This document shows positions 61,701 through 64,000 of a stretch of 64,000 nucleotides of DNA, piece by piece. The number at the start of each line of letters is the position of its first letter. Position 1 is the stretch's first letter. A program made the translations under genes and the position numbers. The stretch lies in NCBI GenBank assembly GCA_965206445.1, contig CBDBJR010000002.1, forward strand, positions 248,001 through 312,000, given 5' to 3'. Source of the stretch: CBDBJR01 sp965206445. GTDB taxonomy: Bacteria; Pseudomonadota; Gammaproteobacteria; Arenicellales; Poriferihabitantaceae. The notes beneath the pieces were generated by a model, which was not told the origin of the DNA, did no database searches, and saw only the letters and a program-made list of their open reading frames with translations.

Positions 61701-64000
61701 CGTAAGTAGCAAGAGTTCGGCGGTGACCAGCAACAGGAATCACGCCGTGGACGGCGTTGTGCCGACGGTGACCGGCGTCGCCATCACCAGCACCGGCCCG
61801 TACGTCCTGGACGATGTGATTGAGCTGACCGCGACCTTCAGCGAAAATGTGACGGTGTTTGATCAATCCGGCGAAGTGGTGGCGGCGCCTGATCAATCCG
61901 GCGAAGTGCCACAGATCCCTATAGTGTTCGACGACGCCTCCAGCTCCGAGCGCCTGCGCCGGGCGGACTACACCAGTGGCAGTGGCTCAAGGGCGCTGGT
62001 CTTCAGCTACACGGTGCGCTCCTCCATCGACAACGATGATGATGGGGTGTCGGTGGAGCGTAACGCGCTGAGGCCCAACGGCGGCGGGATACGAGACGCC
62101 TTCGGCAACCCTGCGACGCTCTTGCACGCTGCGATTCCCGCGGCCACGGCGCATCGAGTGGATGCCATCGTGCCGCAGCTTCTCACGGCAACCGTTGATG
62201 GCGATACGCTGATACTGACCTACAGTGAGGCGCTCAACGAGGGCTCGGTGCCGGCGTCGACAGACTGGAGGCTGGTGCTGTCGGGCGCGAGCCGCACAGT
62301 GAATGCCGGCAGCGTGGCTGTCAGTGGGACGACGGTGACGATGAAGTTGAGCGAGCCGGTGCGCCCGGGCGACAGTGGCGTGAGTCTGTCCTACGCCCCC
62401 GGCACGAATCCGCTGCTTGATCTGACGGGCAACCGGGCCCCCAATTTGAACGAGCGGTCGGTGGTCAACGCCACGCTGGTGCTGGCGATCAACTCGCCGG
62501 AAGTCGACGAGGGCAACCTCGGCGCGACGACGACGCTGCGCTACGTGGTGACGCTGAACAGCGCGCGGTCGTTAGATGTGATAGTGCGCTACAACATTGC
62601 GGGGAACAGCACGGCGACCAGGGACAGCGACTACGTCGTGGCCGCCAACACCGGGACGTTGACCTTTACGCCGACCGTGACCACGCAGAACATTGATGTC
62701 ACGGTGAACGGCGACACGCTGCACGAGCTAACCGAGACCATCATCATCAGAGTACAGGTCACTTCGCTACTCGCGCTTGACGGAGAGGTGATCGACGCCA
62801 CCGGTATCGGCGGGATTATCAACGACGACCCCGCCCCCGTCGTCAGTCTGGTGCTGACCCCGAACAGTATCGCCAGCAGGGGCGGTGTGACGGAAGTCAC
62901 GGCAAGGCTTGACCGGATCTCGTCCGTGCCGACCACGCTGACCGTCAGCGCGGCCCCGGTCAGCCCGGCGGTGGCGGGCGATTACAGGTTGAGTGATCCG
63001 TCGGTGCTGACCATTGCCGCCGAGGCGTTGAGCAGCACCGGGGACGTCACCATCACCGCTGTTGACACTGGCGCCACTGTTCCCGGAGAGGTGACGGTGT
63101 CGGCCACGGTCGCCAACATCAGCAACGACCTCACGGACCCGCCGACCGCAACCCTCACCATCACTCCGCCCATCCCCGGCGCCAATATATGCAACGACCG
63201 CACACAGGTGGTGGAGGACGCGATTGTCGCTGCAGCGGGGGCCACCGACTGTACGGATGTGAATCTGGCGTCGGTTACCATGCTTGATCTGGAGAGCCAG
63301 CTTACCGAGCTGCTGCAAAGCGGTGATTTTGCCGGCCTGACGAGGCTTGAGACATTGGATCTGGGCCGCAACAGCGCCGCTTTCGCCGGCTCCTTGCCGC
63401 CCAGCCTTTTTAGCGATTTGCAGTCGCTGACGAGGTTGGTGCTGAGCTTCAACGGCCTGACGGCGTTGCCGGCCGACATTTTTACCGGGTTGTCGGTGCT
63501 CGAGAGTCTGTTGTTGAGGAGCAACGCCCTCGCCTCAATTGATGTTGACGCGTTCAACGGCCTGGATGCGCTGAAGGAGTTGGACCTGGAAAACAATCTC
63601 AATATCATTGGCGGTTTGATTTCTCCTTCCTTCAGGCCGGGCGGCCTGCCGGCCGGTGTGTTTGACGAGGTGCTCGATACGCTGGGCGCGATTGGACCTG
63701 AGTTCCAGGTTGACCCGAGCGTCCGCGCCGCTCATTTTGTCTGCTCGCGTTCCGACTTCGCGGCCATTGCCGCCTTTGTCGGTGCGGCTGACTGCCTCCG
63801 GGTCCGCTCGGCGCAATTCGACATCTACCGCAACACCAGGTTGAGCGGCCTGGTCATTTCCGCCGGCACCATCACCCCGGCCCTCACCCCGGTGTTTGCC
63901 CCCGACATCACCGCCTATACCGCCGCCGGCCCCGCCACCGTGACCGTCACGCCGACAGCCAGCCAGACCGACTCCACCATTACCGTCAACGGCCGTACTG
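46729..64000 (+). CDS. Second giant modular surface protein, Calx-beta/LRR/PKD/Ig-like (3' partial)
   Basis: The frame is open from ATG 46729 to the window end (at least 5,757 codons) with no stop seen. The start is set by a clear signal peptide (MLKRLITLFLLLSALAPASA, predicted cleavage after SASA). No in-frame ATG lies between this codon and the upstream stop at 46645-46647. Order: N-terminal domain, three Calx-beta-like repeats, a 3.5-kb unit with Calx-beta, Ig-like and SwmB-like domains, LRR block, cadherin-like, Ig-like, He_PIG, VCBS, PKD repeats, a second LRR block, more beta-sandwiches, then a second copy of the 3.5-kb unit and another LRR block. It shares domain types and LRR caps with the upstream giant gene, so the two are probably paralogues. 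Inference: exported adhesin or recognition protein. A C-terminal barrel is expected beyond the window but not seen. Confidence 0.95.
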   Translation, partial: MLKRLITLFLLLSALAPASASAQSCDGALTWTGIIPDCLSIGDTYRILFISDSTRDARSDNVDAYNNFIRADARTNDDFVNAGIADGFKALGTVSRKTTPGTATGPDDVEITHARDNTDTNPDTDGTGEMIFYFLGRKAADNYRDFYDGSWDTTEGRNPAGAAIAAGNMNVWTGSVLDGQAAFSRLVDVRRGIDFGQVFRPEMALGGVTFANRQAGGAWFGRPGVSGQPLNTSSSSRSGFSSESTNRGLPFPLYGLSGVLTVPPTVSLGVPSRRTLVEGTTDVSTLTVSLNETLTTDLTVLIEITQTTPSSTPPGVTYGLDYGVAIDGDTAGFSFNSADPATLRPRRVAVPFAARQRSRTLELTALNDEDGLDEMLSIRLVDGDNYVIDDTARTLTLEDSALEASLPALASSTVPEGSNTDLVVNLDANAPTDLTVLIEITQTTPSSTPPGVTYGLDYRVAIDGDTAGFSFDSANPATRRTRRVAVPFAEGQSSRTLRLTALEDVDGLSEVLSIRLVDGDNYFIDDTARTLMLDDSAPEANLLLASSTVSEGRNTNLVVSLNANAPTDLTVLVDITQTTPSSTPPGVTYGLDYGVAIDGDAAGFTFNNADPATRRTRRVAVPFAEGQSSRTLRLTALEDVDGLSEVLSISLVDGDNYSVDPAARPRSLTLTDNEPVVSLAFVAKSGTRIENGRVTERGPGAALRTVAFNGAEFDIEVRSTRPIPASVARVNLVVASDGNSIDRGDVRVSPRSGTAGNADLLDLGFIDILRGNTVARAQYQVAAETGDEVEGTEILRMSVVPGNNYRVSPDTSASTQQLEILDDIRVTINSTAARTVAENRTSSPVVLDFGRAPGPGETVTATVTITPAPDEHDYSVLVGGTVVPAPGNGTYELTLPQGEQQIRLAVRAEEDADATNEIITLTPRRVVVSGPEGVAGPIYEYAPTLPSGNIVITLNDNDVERTPGVDIFSTQPSTLTEANLNDASLILRLSEREGSLFHKVRGLIISNYELGGTPLPGLSIERVVHLDPDTLLEIDPFPTKNVRVFLKYDDANNDFDQVARISVTMLSAANSGSGRPSLTTTTVPITPRAVDPGEPEPPPESVEGEVSITGSRPSNPLTEGGLGGTSTEGDAALFLEMSGALTFHGSGVVTHNGGYRLSGMPPPGLEVSSSVRVTSPTEVQVLLVYNDGKNDFDQDTSISVTILPRLHSGTQTLITQTVPIHARSLADEPLTTITSVRLTSRALTPRAGGRTYGRGEIIEVTVAFDGDVDVVPSDGGDLPTIPLTIGTATRQATYNDITADHRQLRFRYRVRDGDLDADGVGIPANALEQSLQSPSGPRINDNDGQRVSSESRAVTSNRNHAVNAVAPTVTGVAITSTGPYVLDDVIELTATFSEVVTVFNQSGEVVAVPDQSDNVPQIGIVFGGASSSGRLGQAAYTSGSGSTALVFSYTVGSSFDNDDDGVSVERNALRLNGGEIQSAFGSPATPATLLHAAISADRVHRVDAIVPRILTATVDGDTLILTYSEALNEGSVPASTDWGLVLSGASRTVNAGSVAVSGTTVTMKLSEPVRPGDSGVSLSYAPGTNPLLDLTGNRAPDLDDQMVDNATLVLAINSPGVDEGNVGSTTMLTYTVTLDSARPLEVTVRYDIAGNSTATRDSDYVAANTGTFIFTPTVTTQNIIVTVLGDTLHEPTETIIIRAEVTSLRALDGEVIDATGIGGIINDDPVPVVSLVLTPNSIASRGGVTRVTARLDRISSEPTTLTVSAAPVSPAVAGDYRLSDLPVLTIAAGALGSTGDVTITAVDTGATVPGEVTVSATVANISNDLTDPLAATLTITPPIPGANICTTRTPAVLAAILTAAGATDCTDVNLASVTELNLSNRLGTTALQSGDFAGLTRLKTLDLGRNSAAFAGSLPPSLFSDLQSLTRLVLSFNGLTALPADIFTGLSALESLFLRSNALASIDVDAFNGLDALKELDLENNVKVIGGELSSSFRPGGLPAGVFDEVLDTLGAIGSEFQVDSSVRAAHFVCSRSDFAAIAAFVGTADCLRVRSAQFNIYRSTRLSGLVLSAGTLTPALTPVFAPDTTAYTVPVPNSVATVTVTPSASQADSTITVSGRTVNSGDTSNPIDLTAGTTTPIAIVVTAAEAAGAQTYTVTVTRAPLPMITAIELTSVAGDDGIYAVGDTIDATVTFDVPVIVSGQVSGQLQLALTVGTQTRQAVYTSGSTTPALVFRYTVRDGDSDSDGVTIGENSLSHTGSSTIRDALTETTNAAVTHQVTVLPNPEHRVDGVVPTVTRVAISTGPYAADEVIELTATFSEAVRVVGTPQIPLTVGTAIRQAVYTDGSDSSVLTFSYTVVANEIDDDGVEVAQNALTANGGSIRDIGGNAAVLAHAAIAADTVNRVEAVAPTLMTATIVGNILTLTYTESLDASSAPATADYTLMVLNRFRNPAGRRIARVTVNGSTVRLVLEDVPGDNRGVDGDFTVRLAYAAPAANPLRDLAGNRAAGFPLQNVENKTGSNTRPSFGSQTIDPLIYFMGRAIPTLTLPTATGGNGILNYRLTPQLPNGLRFNSALRQITGAPTRAQNPVTYTYIVSDSDSSRSTGDINTLTFTIAIINLNGAITGSVTEDGAVRSVGSIVTLDGTRTADFIAQPAPGTLSDYGMFTIDATGAWSYVLTNDADAVQSLAAGETVDDRFIVQTIDAFDFNITITITITITGTNDPPEAEAGPPQSVPEGDTVTLAGSSTDPDEGDSLTYSWTQIGGPTVTLSATDVAGPTFTAPLVTTDTELTFSLVVNDGDADSAPDTVIITVVNVNQAPIAVGAIDPQTFTIGGVVSATVDVADHFSDPNGDSLTYQASSADEAIATVSVQGSDVTINAVAAGSTTITVTAADASDTDSNQSRATQEIAVRVNRVPVAEAGDDQSVPEGDTVTLVGSGTDPDAGDSIATYTWTQIGDLSVDPTVTLSATDVAAERTFTAPLVTTDTRLTFSLVVNDGDADSAPDTVIITVGNVNQAPIAVGSIDSQTFTIGGVVSATVDVAGHFSDPDGDRLTYQASSADEAIATVSVQGSDVTINAVAAGSTTIRVTATDASDTDSNQSRATQNIAVRVNRVPVAEAGDDQSVPEGDRVTLAGSGTDPDAGDSIATYTWTQIGDLSVDPTVTLSATDVAADRTFTAPLVTTDTRLTFSLVVNDGDADSAPDTVIITVGNVNQAPIAVGSIDPQTFTIGGVVSATVDVADHFSDPDGDSLTYQASSADEAIATVSVQGSDVTINAVAAGSTTIRVTATDASDTDSNQSRATQEITVRVNRVPVAVAGDDQSVPEGDRVTLAGSGTDPDQGDSIATYTWTQIGGPTVTLSATDVAGPTFTAPLVTTDTRLTFSLVVNDGDADSAPDTVIITVTDVVASAALTATSPLTQADLLATPASTVTVTLSGTEYVAELLPSHFTPTDNVAGTVTVIDVNRADATTATLTLGYDNEDIISDGTLYITVAAAAHTGSNDLDTNRIPIEASTSVNICGRTPQVQAAILASITPRPSDCTNVPTTGLLSVTSLDLRGQGITALQSGDFAGLSRLTSLNLNSNPFTPETGLPPGIFDDVLAPDGTITAASFGVVDAAVRQAHFVCSRPDFAAIATAASVSDCLVVSSAQLYAYLTENGATLSGLSISDGTLAPVFAPGTPAYTVTVPNSVTAVTVTPTAAQAGATITVNTAPVTSSSPSVDIPLPTPAVPVPITIVVTAADGNTTATYRLMVTRMAPLSITAIELTSTAGDDNVYAIGDTIEATVTFSEAVTVTGVPELTLMVGTGTSQAVYDSGDMTAALVFRYTVAAGDSADEGVSIGENALALADGSTIRDTADTTDALITHSVTVAADTQHRVDGVAPTIVNGVVAISSTTGPYAEGEVIELTAIFSEAVTVVGTPQIPLTVGTATRQAVNTGGSDSSALVFSYTVVAGDNDADGVEVAEGALMVNDDTTIRDAAGNDAVLDHVAIAGDDANRVDTAAPTVSATTIDGTALTLTYNEALDASSVPAPADYTLALESGTAPTVNAGGVTISETTVTLALSAAVVSTDVVTLAYTAAANPLRDLAGNQAADLTAREVSNTTDAPLSFGNAAVEPQIYIVSVAVDPALQLPAASGGNGVLSYTLTPALPDGLTFNAEDRQISGTPTAETTTTTYTLTATDADASDPDSATLTFMLTVNPAPPLPTVSLGVPSRGTLVEGATEVSTLTVSLDADAFTNLTVLIEIAQDTPSSTPPEVTYGLDYGVAIDGNTAGFSVDRAAPADLRARRVAVPFAAGQSSRVLRLTALEDVDGLDEVLSVSLVDGAGYFVDPAARRRSLALTDNEPVVSLAFVPKSGTRIEDGRVTERGPGAARGAEFDIEVRSTIPIPASVARVNLMVASDGNSIDRGDVRVSPRSGTAGNADLFDLGFIDILRGNTVARAQYQVAAETGDEVEGTEILRMSVVPGDNYRVSPDPSASTQQLEILDDIRVTINSTAARTVAENRTSSAVVLDFGRAPGPGETVTATVTITPAPDAHDYSVLVGGTVVPAPGNGTYEVTLPQGEQQIRLAVRAEEDADATDEIITLTPRNVVVSGPEGVAGPIYEYAPTLPSGNIVITLNDNDVERTPGVDIFSTQPSTLTEANLNDASLILRLSDREGSLFHRVRGLIISNYELGGTPLPGLSIERVVHLDPDTLQEIDPFPAKNVRVFLKYDDANNDFDQVARISVTMLSAANSGFDRPSLTTTTVPITPRAVDPGDPVEGEVSIRSSRPSDPLTEGGLGGTSTEGDAALFLEMSGALTFHGSGVVRHEDGYRLSGMPPPGLRVSSSVRVTSRTEVQVLLDYRDARNDFDQDTRISVTILPRLHSGTEPLITQTVPILARSLADEPLTKITSVRLTSRGTYGRGEIIEVTVAFDGDVDVVPSDAGGLPTIALTIGTETRQATYNDISADHRRLIFRYRVRDGDLDADGVGIPADALQQDIRGAKVNDNDGRLVSSKSSAVTSNRNHAVDGVVPTVTGVAITSTGPYVLDDVIELTATFSENVTVFDQSGEVVAAPDQSGEVPQIPIVFDDASSSERLRRADYTSGSGSRALVFSYTVRSSIDNDDDGVSVERNALRPNGGGIRDAFGNPATLLHAAIPAATAHRVDAIVPQLLTATVDGDTLILTYSEALNEGSVPASTDWRLVLSGASRTVNAGSVAVSGTTVTMKLSEPVRPGDSGVSLSYAPGTNPLLDLTGNRAPNLNERSVVNATLVLAINSPEVDEGNLGATTTLRYVVTLNSARSLDVIVRYNIAGNSTATRDSDYVVAANTGTLTFTPTVTTQNIDVTVNGDTLHELTETIIIRVQVTSLLALDGEVIDATGIGGIINDDPAPVVSLVLTPNSIASRGGVTEVTARLDRISSVPTTLTVSAAPVSPAVAGDYRLSDPSVLTIAAEALSSTGDVTITAVDTGATVPGEVTVSATVANISNDLTDPPTATLTITPPIPGANICNDRTQVVEDAIVAAAGATDCTDVNLASVTMLDLESQLTELLQSGDFAGLTRLETLDLGRNSAAFAGSLPPSLFSDLQSLTRLVLSFNGLTALPADIFTGLSVLESLLLRSNALASIDVDAFNGLDALKELDLENNLNIIGGLISPSFRPGGLPAGVFDEVLDTLGAIGPEFQVDPSVRAAHFVCSRSDFAAIAAFVGAADCLRVRSAQFDIYRNTRLSGLVISAGTITPALTPVFAPDITAYTAAGPATVTVTPTASQTDSTITVNGRT
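46795..47515 (+). other. N-terminal domain of about 240 residues
   Basis: It begins SCDGALTWTGIIPDCLSIGD with two Cys (residues 25 and 38) that could pair, then YRILFISDSTRDARSDNVDA, an acidic DNTDTNPDTDGTG stretch, and IFYFLGRKAADNYRDFYDGSW. I recall similar N-terminal segments (RLLFVTSTTRDA type) in other very large Calx-beta or LRR proteins but cannot name the family. It is present once in the window. Confidence 0.6.
47518..48756 (+). repeat. Three tandem Calx-beta-like repeats (405-408 bp)
   Basis: Units of about 136 residues at 47518-47925, 47926-48333 and 48334-48756. Each has DLTVLIEITQTTPSSTPPGV, YGLDYGVAIDGD, RRVAVPF, RTLxLTALEDVDGLSEVLSIRLVDGDNY and a D-D-T-A-R-T-L end. This matches the Calx-beta layout but is a lineage clearly distinct from the 42-unit array of the upstream gene. 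A fourth, single copy lies at 59335-59745. Confidence 0.85.
48757..52250 (+). repeat. Super-module copy A (about 3.5 kb, duplicated 11 kb downstream)
   Basis: Contents in order: a diverged Calx-beta-like stretch (48757-49600); two related domains of about 130 residues each with a D-x-x-N-D-F-D-Q motif (49612-50000 and 50041-50415); two Ig-like domains (YGRGEIIEVTVAFDGDVDV and GPYVLDDVIELTATFSE); a SwmB-like domain (VPRILTATVDGDTLILTYSE); a typical Calx-beta (NSPGVDEGNVGSTT ... TPTVTTQNIIVTVLGDTLHE); and a beta-sandwich ending TLTITPPIPGANI that leads into the LRR block. The copy at 59746-63180 is very close in sequence. Confidence 0.9.
52255..52910 (+). repeat. LRR block 15 with caps
   Basis: N-cap C-T-T-R-T ... 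D-C-T-D, a first long repeat with insertion (RNSAAFAGSLPPSLF), canonical LRRs (LTRLVLSFNGLTALPADIF, LESLFLRSNALASIDVDAF), then LPAGVFDEVLDTLG and the Cys C-cap (HFVCSRSDF ... ADCLRV). The fully conserved cap logic links this gene to the upstream giant gene, although the N-cap wording differs. Confidence 0.87.
52912..54585 (+). other. Cadherin-like, Ig-like, SwmB-like and He_PIG-like domains
   Basis: Cadherin-like beta-sandwich (RLSGLVLSAG ... YTVTVTRA, to 53210), two Ig-like domains (ITAIELTSVAGDDGIYAVGD and VTRVAISTGPYAADEVIELT), a SwmB-like domain (APTLMTATIVGNILTLTYTE, with a long insertion of NRFRNPAGRRIARV) and a He_PIG-like domain (RPSFGSQTIDPLIYFMGRAI, to 54585). This is the same order as the supermodules of the upstream gene, but more diverged. 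Confidence 0.82.
54586..54888 (+). other. VCBS domain
   Basis: Starts AITGSVTEDGAVRS, has LSDYGMFTIDATGAWSYVLT and ends with an extended ITITITITITGTND tract encoded by a hexanucleotide repeat. It is a single copy and leads into the PKD array. Confidence 0.82.
54850..54879 (+). repeat. (ATCACC)5 in-frame hexanucleotide tract
   Basis: Five perfect ATCACC units encode Ile-Thr dipeptides at the last beta strand of the VCBS domain. The other VCBS ends in this window carry one to three such units (for example near 23640 and 26890). Slippage would lengthen the strand by two residues without breaking the frame. Confidence 0.85.
54889..56930 (+). repeat. PKD-like plus Ig-like tandem repeats (594-bp period, three and a half units)
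   Basis: Each 594-bp unit holds a PKD/REJ-like domain (AEAGDDQSVPEGDxVTLAGSG ... TFSLVVNDGDADSAPDTVII) and a second beta domain (NQAPIAVGSIDPQTFTIGGV ... ATDASDTDSNQSRATQ). Units start near 54889, 55480, 56074 and 56668. The fourth stops after its PKD-like half at about 56930. The first and fourth PKD halves have GGPTVTLSATDVAGPTF, the middle two the longer GDLSVDPTVTLSATDVAA form. The array ends thus share one variant and the inner units the other. Confidence 0.87.
56934..57270 (+). other. 105-residue domain preceding an LRR block (only copy in this gene)
   Basis: LTATSPLTQADLLATPASTV, then LPSHFTPTDNVAGTVTVIDV, ATLTLGYDNED and IPIEAST, followed at once by the N-cap Cys. It has the same order and spacing as the 13 copies in the upstream gene. 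Here only this LRR block has one. The blocks at 52255 and 63184 follow a different beta domain. Confidence 0.8.
57271..57690 (+). repeat. LRR block 16, minimal
   Basis: N-cap (ICGRTPQVQAAI ... DCTN), one first repeat (SVTSLDLRGQGITALQSGDF), then directly the terminal repeat (LTSLNLNSNPFTPETGLPPGIFDDV) and the Cys C-cap (HFVCSRPDF ... DCLVV). It has essentially no internal LRRs and shows that the caps persist even when repeats are lost. It closely resembles block 5 of the upstream gene (6260-6775). Confidence 0.85.
57691..59330 (+). other. Cadherin-like, two Ig-like, SwmB-like and He_PIG-like domains
   Basis: Cadherin-like (GATLSGLSISDG ... YRLMVTR), Ig-like (ITAIELTSTAGDDNVYAIGD and AISSTTGPYAEGEVIELTAI), SwmB-like (APTVSATTIDGTALTLTYNE) and He_PIG-like (LSFGNAAVEPQIYIVSVAVD). 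Wording is closer to the upstream gene's 25216-26920 and 1988-3636 stretches than to 52912-54585 of this gene, so modules have moved between the paralogues. Confidence 0.82.
59335..59745 (+). repeat. Fourth Calx-beta-like repeat
   Basis: Equivalent to the units at 47518-48756 (TVSLGVPSRGTLVEGATEVS ... RRVAVPFAAGQSSRVLRLTA). It stands where three tandem copies stand in the first super-module, so repeat number differs between the two super-modules. Confidence 0.85.
59746..63180 (+). repeat. Super-module copy B
   Basis: Near-identical repeat of 48757-52250. The offset begins at 11004 bp, then drops to 10986 near 48840/59840 (six codons missing), to 10968 near 50020/60990 (six codons, the EPEPPPES stretch) and to about 10926 by 52918/63844 (including eight codons at the ALTPRAGG stretch near 50455). 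Every indel I can place is a whole number of codons. Tracts of many hundreds of bases differ by only a few substitutions. Confidence 0.9.
63184..64000 (+). repeat. LRR block 17 and start of the next cadherin-like domain
   Basis: Counterpart of 52255-53100: N-cap C-N-D-R-T ... D-C-T-D, LRRs including RNSAAFAGSLPPSLF and FNGLTALPADIF, C-cap HFVCSRSDF ... ADCLRV, then RLSGLVISAG and the start of a cadherin-like beta-sandwich that runs off the window. The first LRR differs from block 15 (LESQLTELLQSG versus LSNRLGTTALQSG). Confidence 0.87.

Overview
The window is dominated by two colossal, same-strand open reading frames that encode modular surface proteins, separated by about 2 kb that carries an insertion-sequence transposase, repeats and regulatory-looking sites. 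No tRNA, rRNA, CRISPR array or housekeeping gene is visible. The DNA is GC-rich. The first giant protein ends in an outer-membrane autotransporter-type beta-barrel with a terminal aromatic residue, so the host has a Gram-negative envelope. A pseudomonadote, perhaps a gammaproteobacterium, is my best guess, but nothing here fixes the taxon.

Region 1 (2-44731, +) is one uninterrupted frame of at least 14,909 residues (about 1.5 MDa), truncated at its 5' end by the window edge. In order it holds: 14 leucine-rich-repeat blocks with cysteine-bearing caps, interspersed with immunoglobulin-like and cadherin-like beta-sandwich modules (2-23330); VCBS and PKD-like domains (23341-25215); further Ig-like, SwmB-like and He_PIG-like domains (25216-27585); 42 tandem Calx-beta repeats (27946-42735) bracketed by two copies of a related domain; a He_PIG-like domain; a helical linker; and a C-terminal beta-barrel (about 43560-44728).

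Region 2 (44732-46728) holds two small palindromes, a 23-unit heptanucleotide repeat, several stem-loops including a convincing intrinsic terminator, an IS481-like DDE transposase (45258-46304), and an excellent sigma70-type promoter match that overlaps the transposase stop codon. It also holds a pair of 16-bp direct repeats spaced exactly 21 bp apart, and a structured leader before the second giant gene.

Region 3 (46729-64000, +) is a second giant gene, open from a clear signal peptide to the window end (at least 5,757 codons, 3' truncated). It uses the same domain vocabulary as gene 1: Calx-beta-like, LRR with cysteine caps, cadherin-like, Ig-like, SwmB-like, He_PIG, VCBS and PKD. It contains an internal super-duplication with a period of about 11 kb (48757-52250 copied at 59746-63180, continuing into the next LRR block).

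Together the genes look like a tandem pair of megadalton, Ca2+-dependent adhesin or recognition proteins, evidently built and continually remodelled by in-frame duplication and recombination of modules. The most interesting feature is the set of LRR cassettes. Each has a disulfide-capable N-cap, a variable number of 24-residue repeats with nearly invariant backbone DNA and variable surface codons, and a conserved C-cap. This resembles, in layout only, a modular recognition repertoire.
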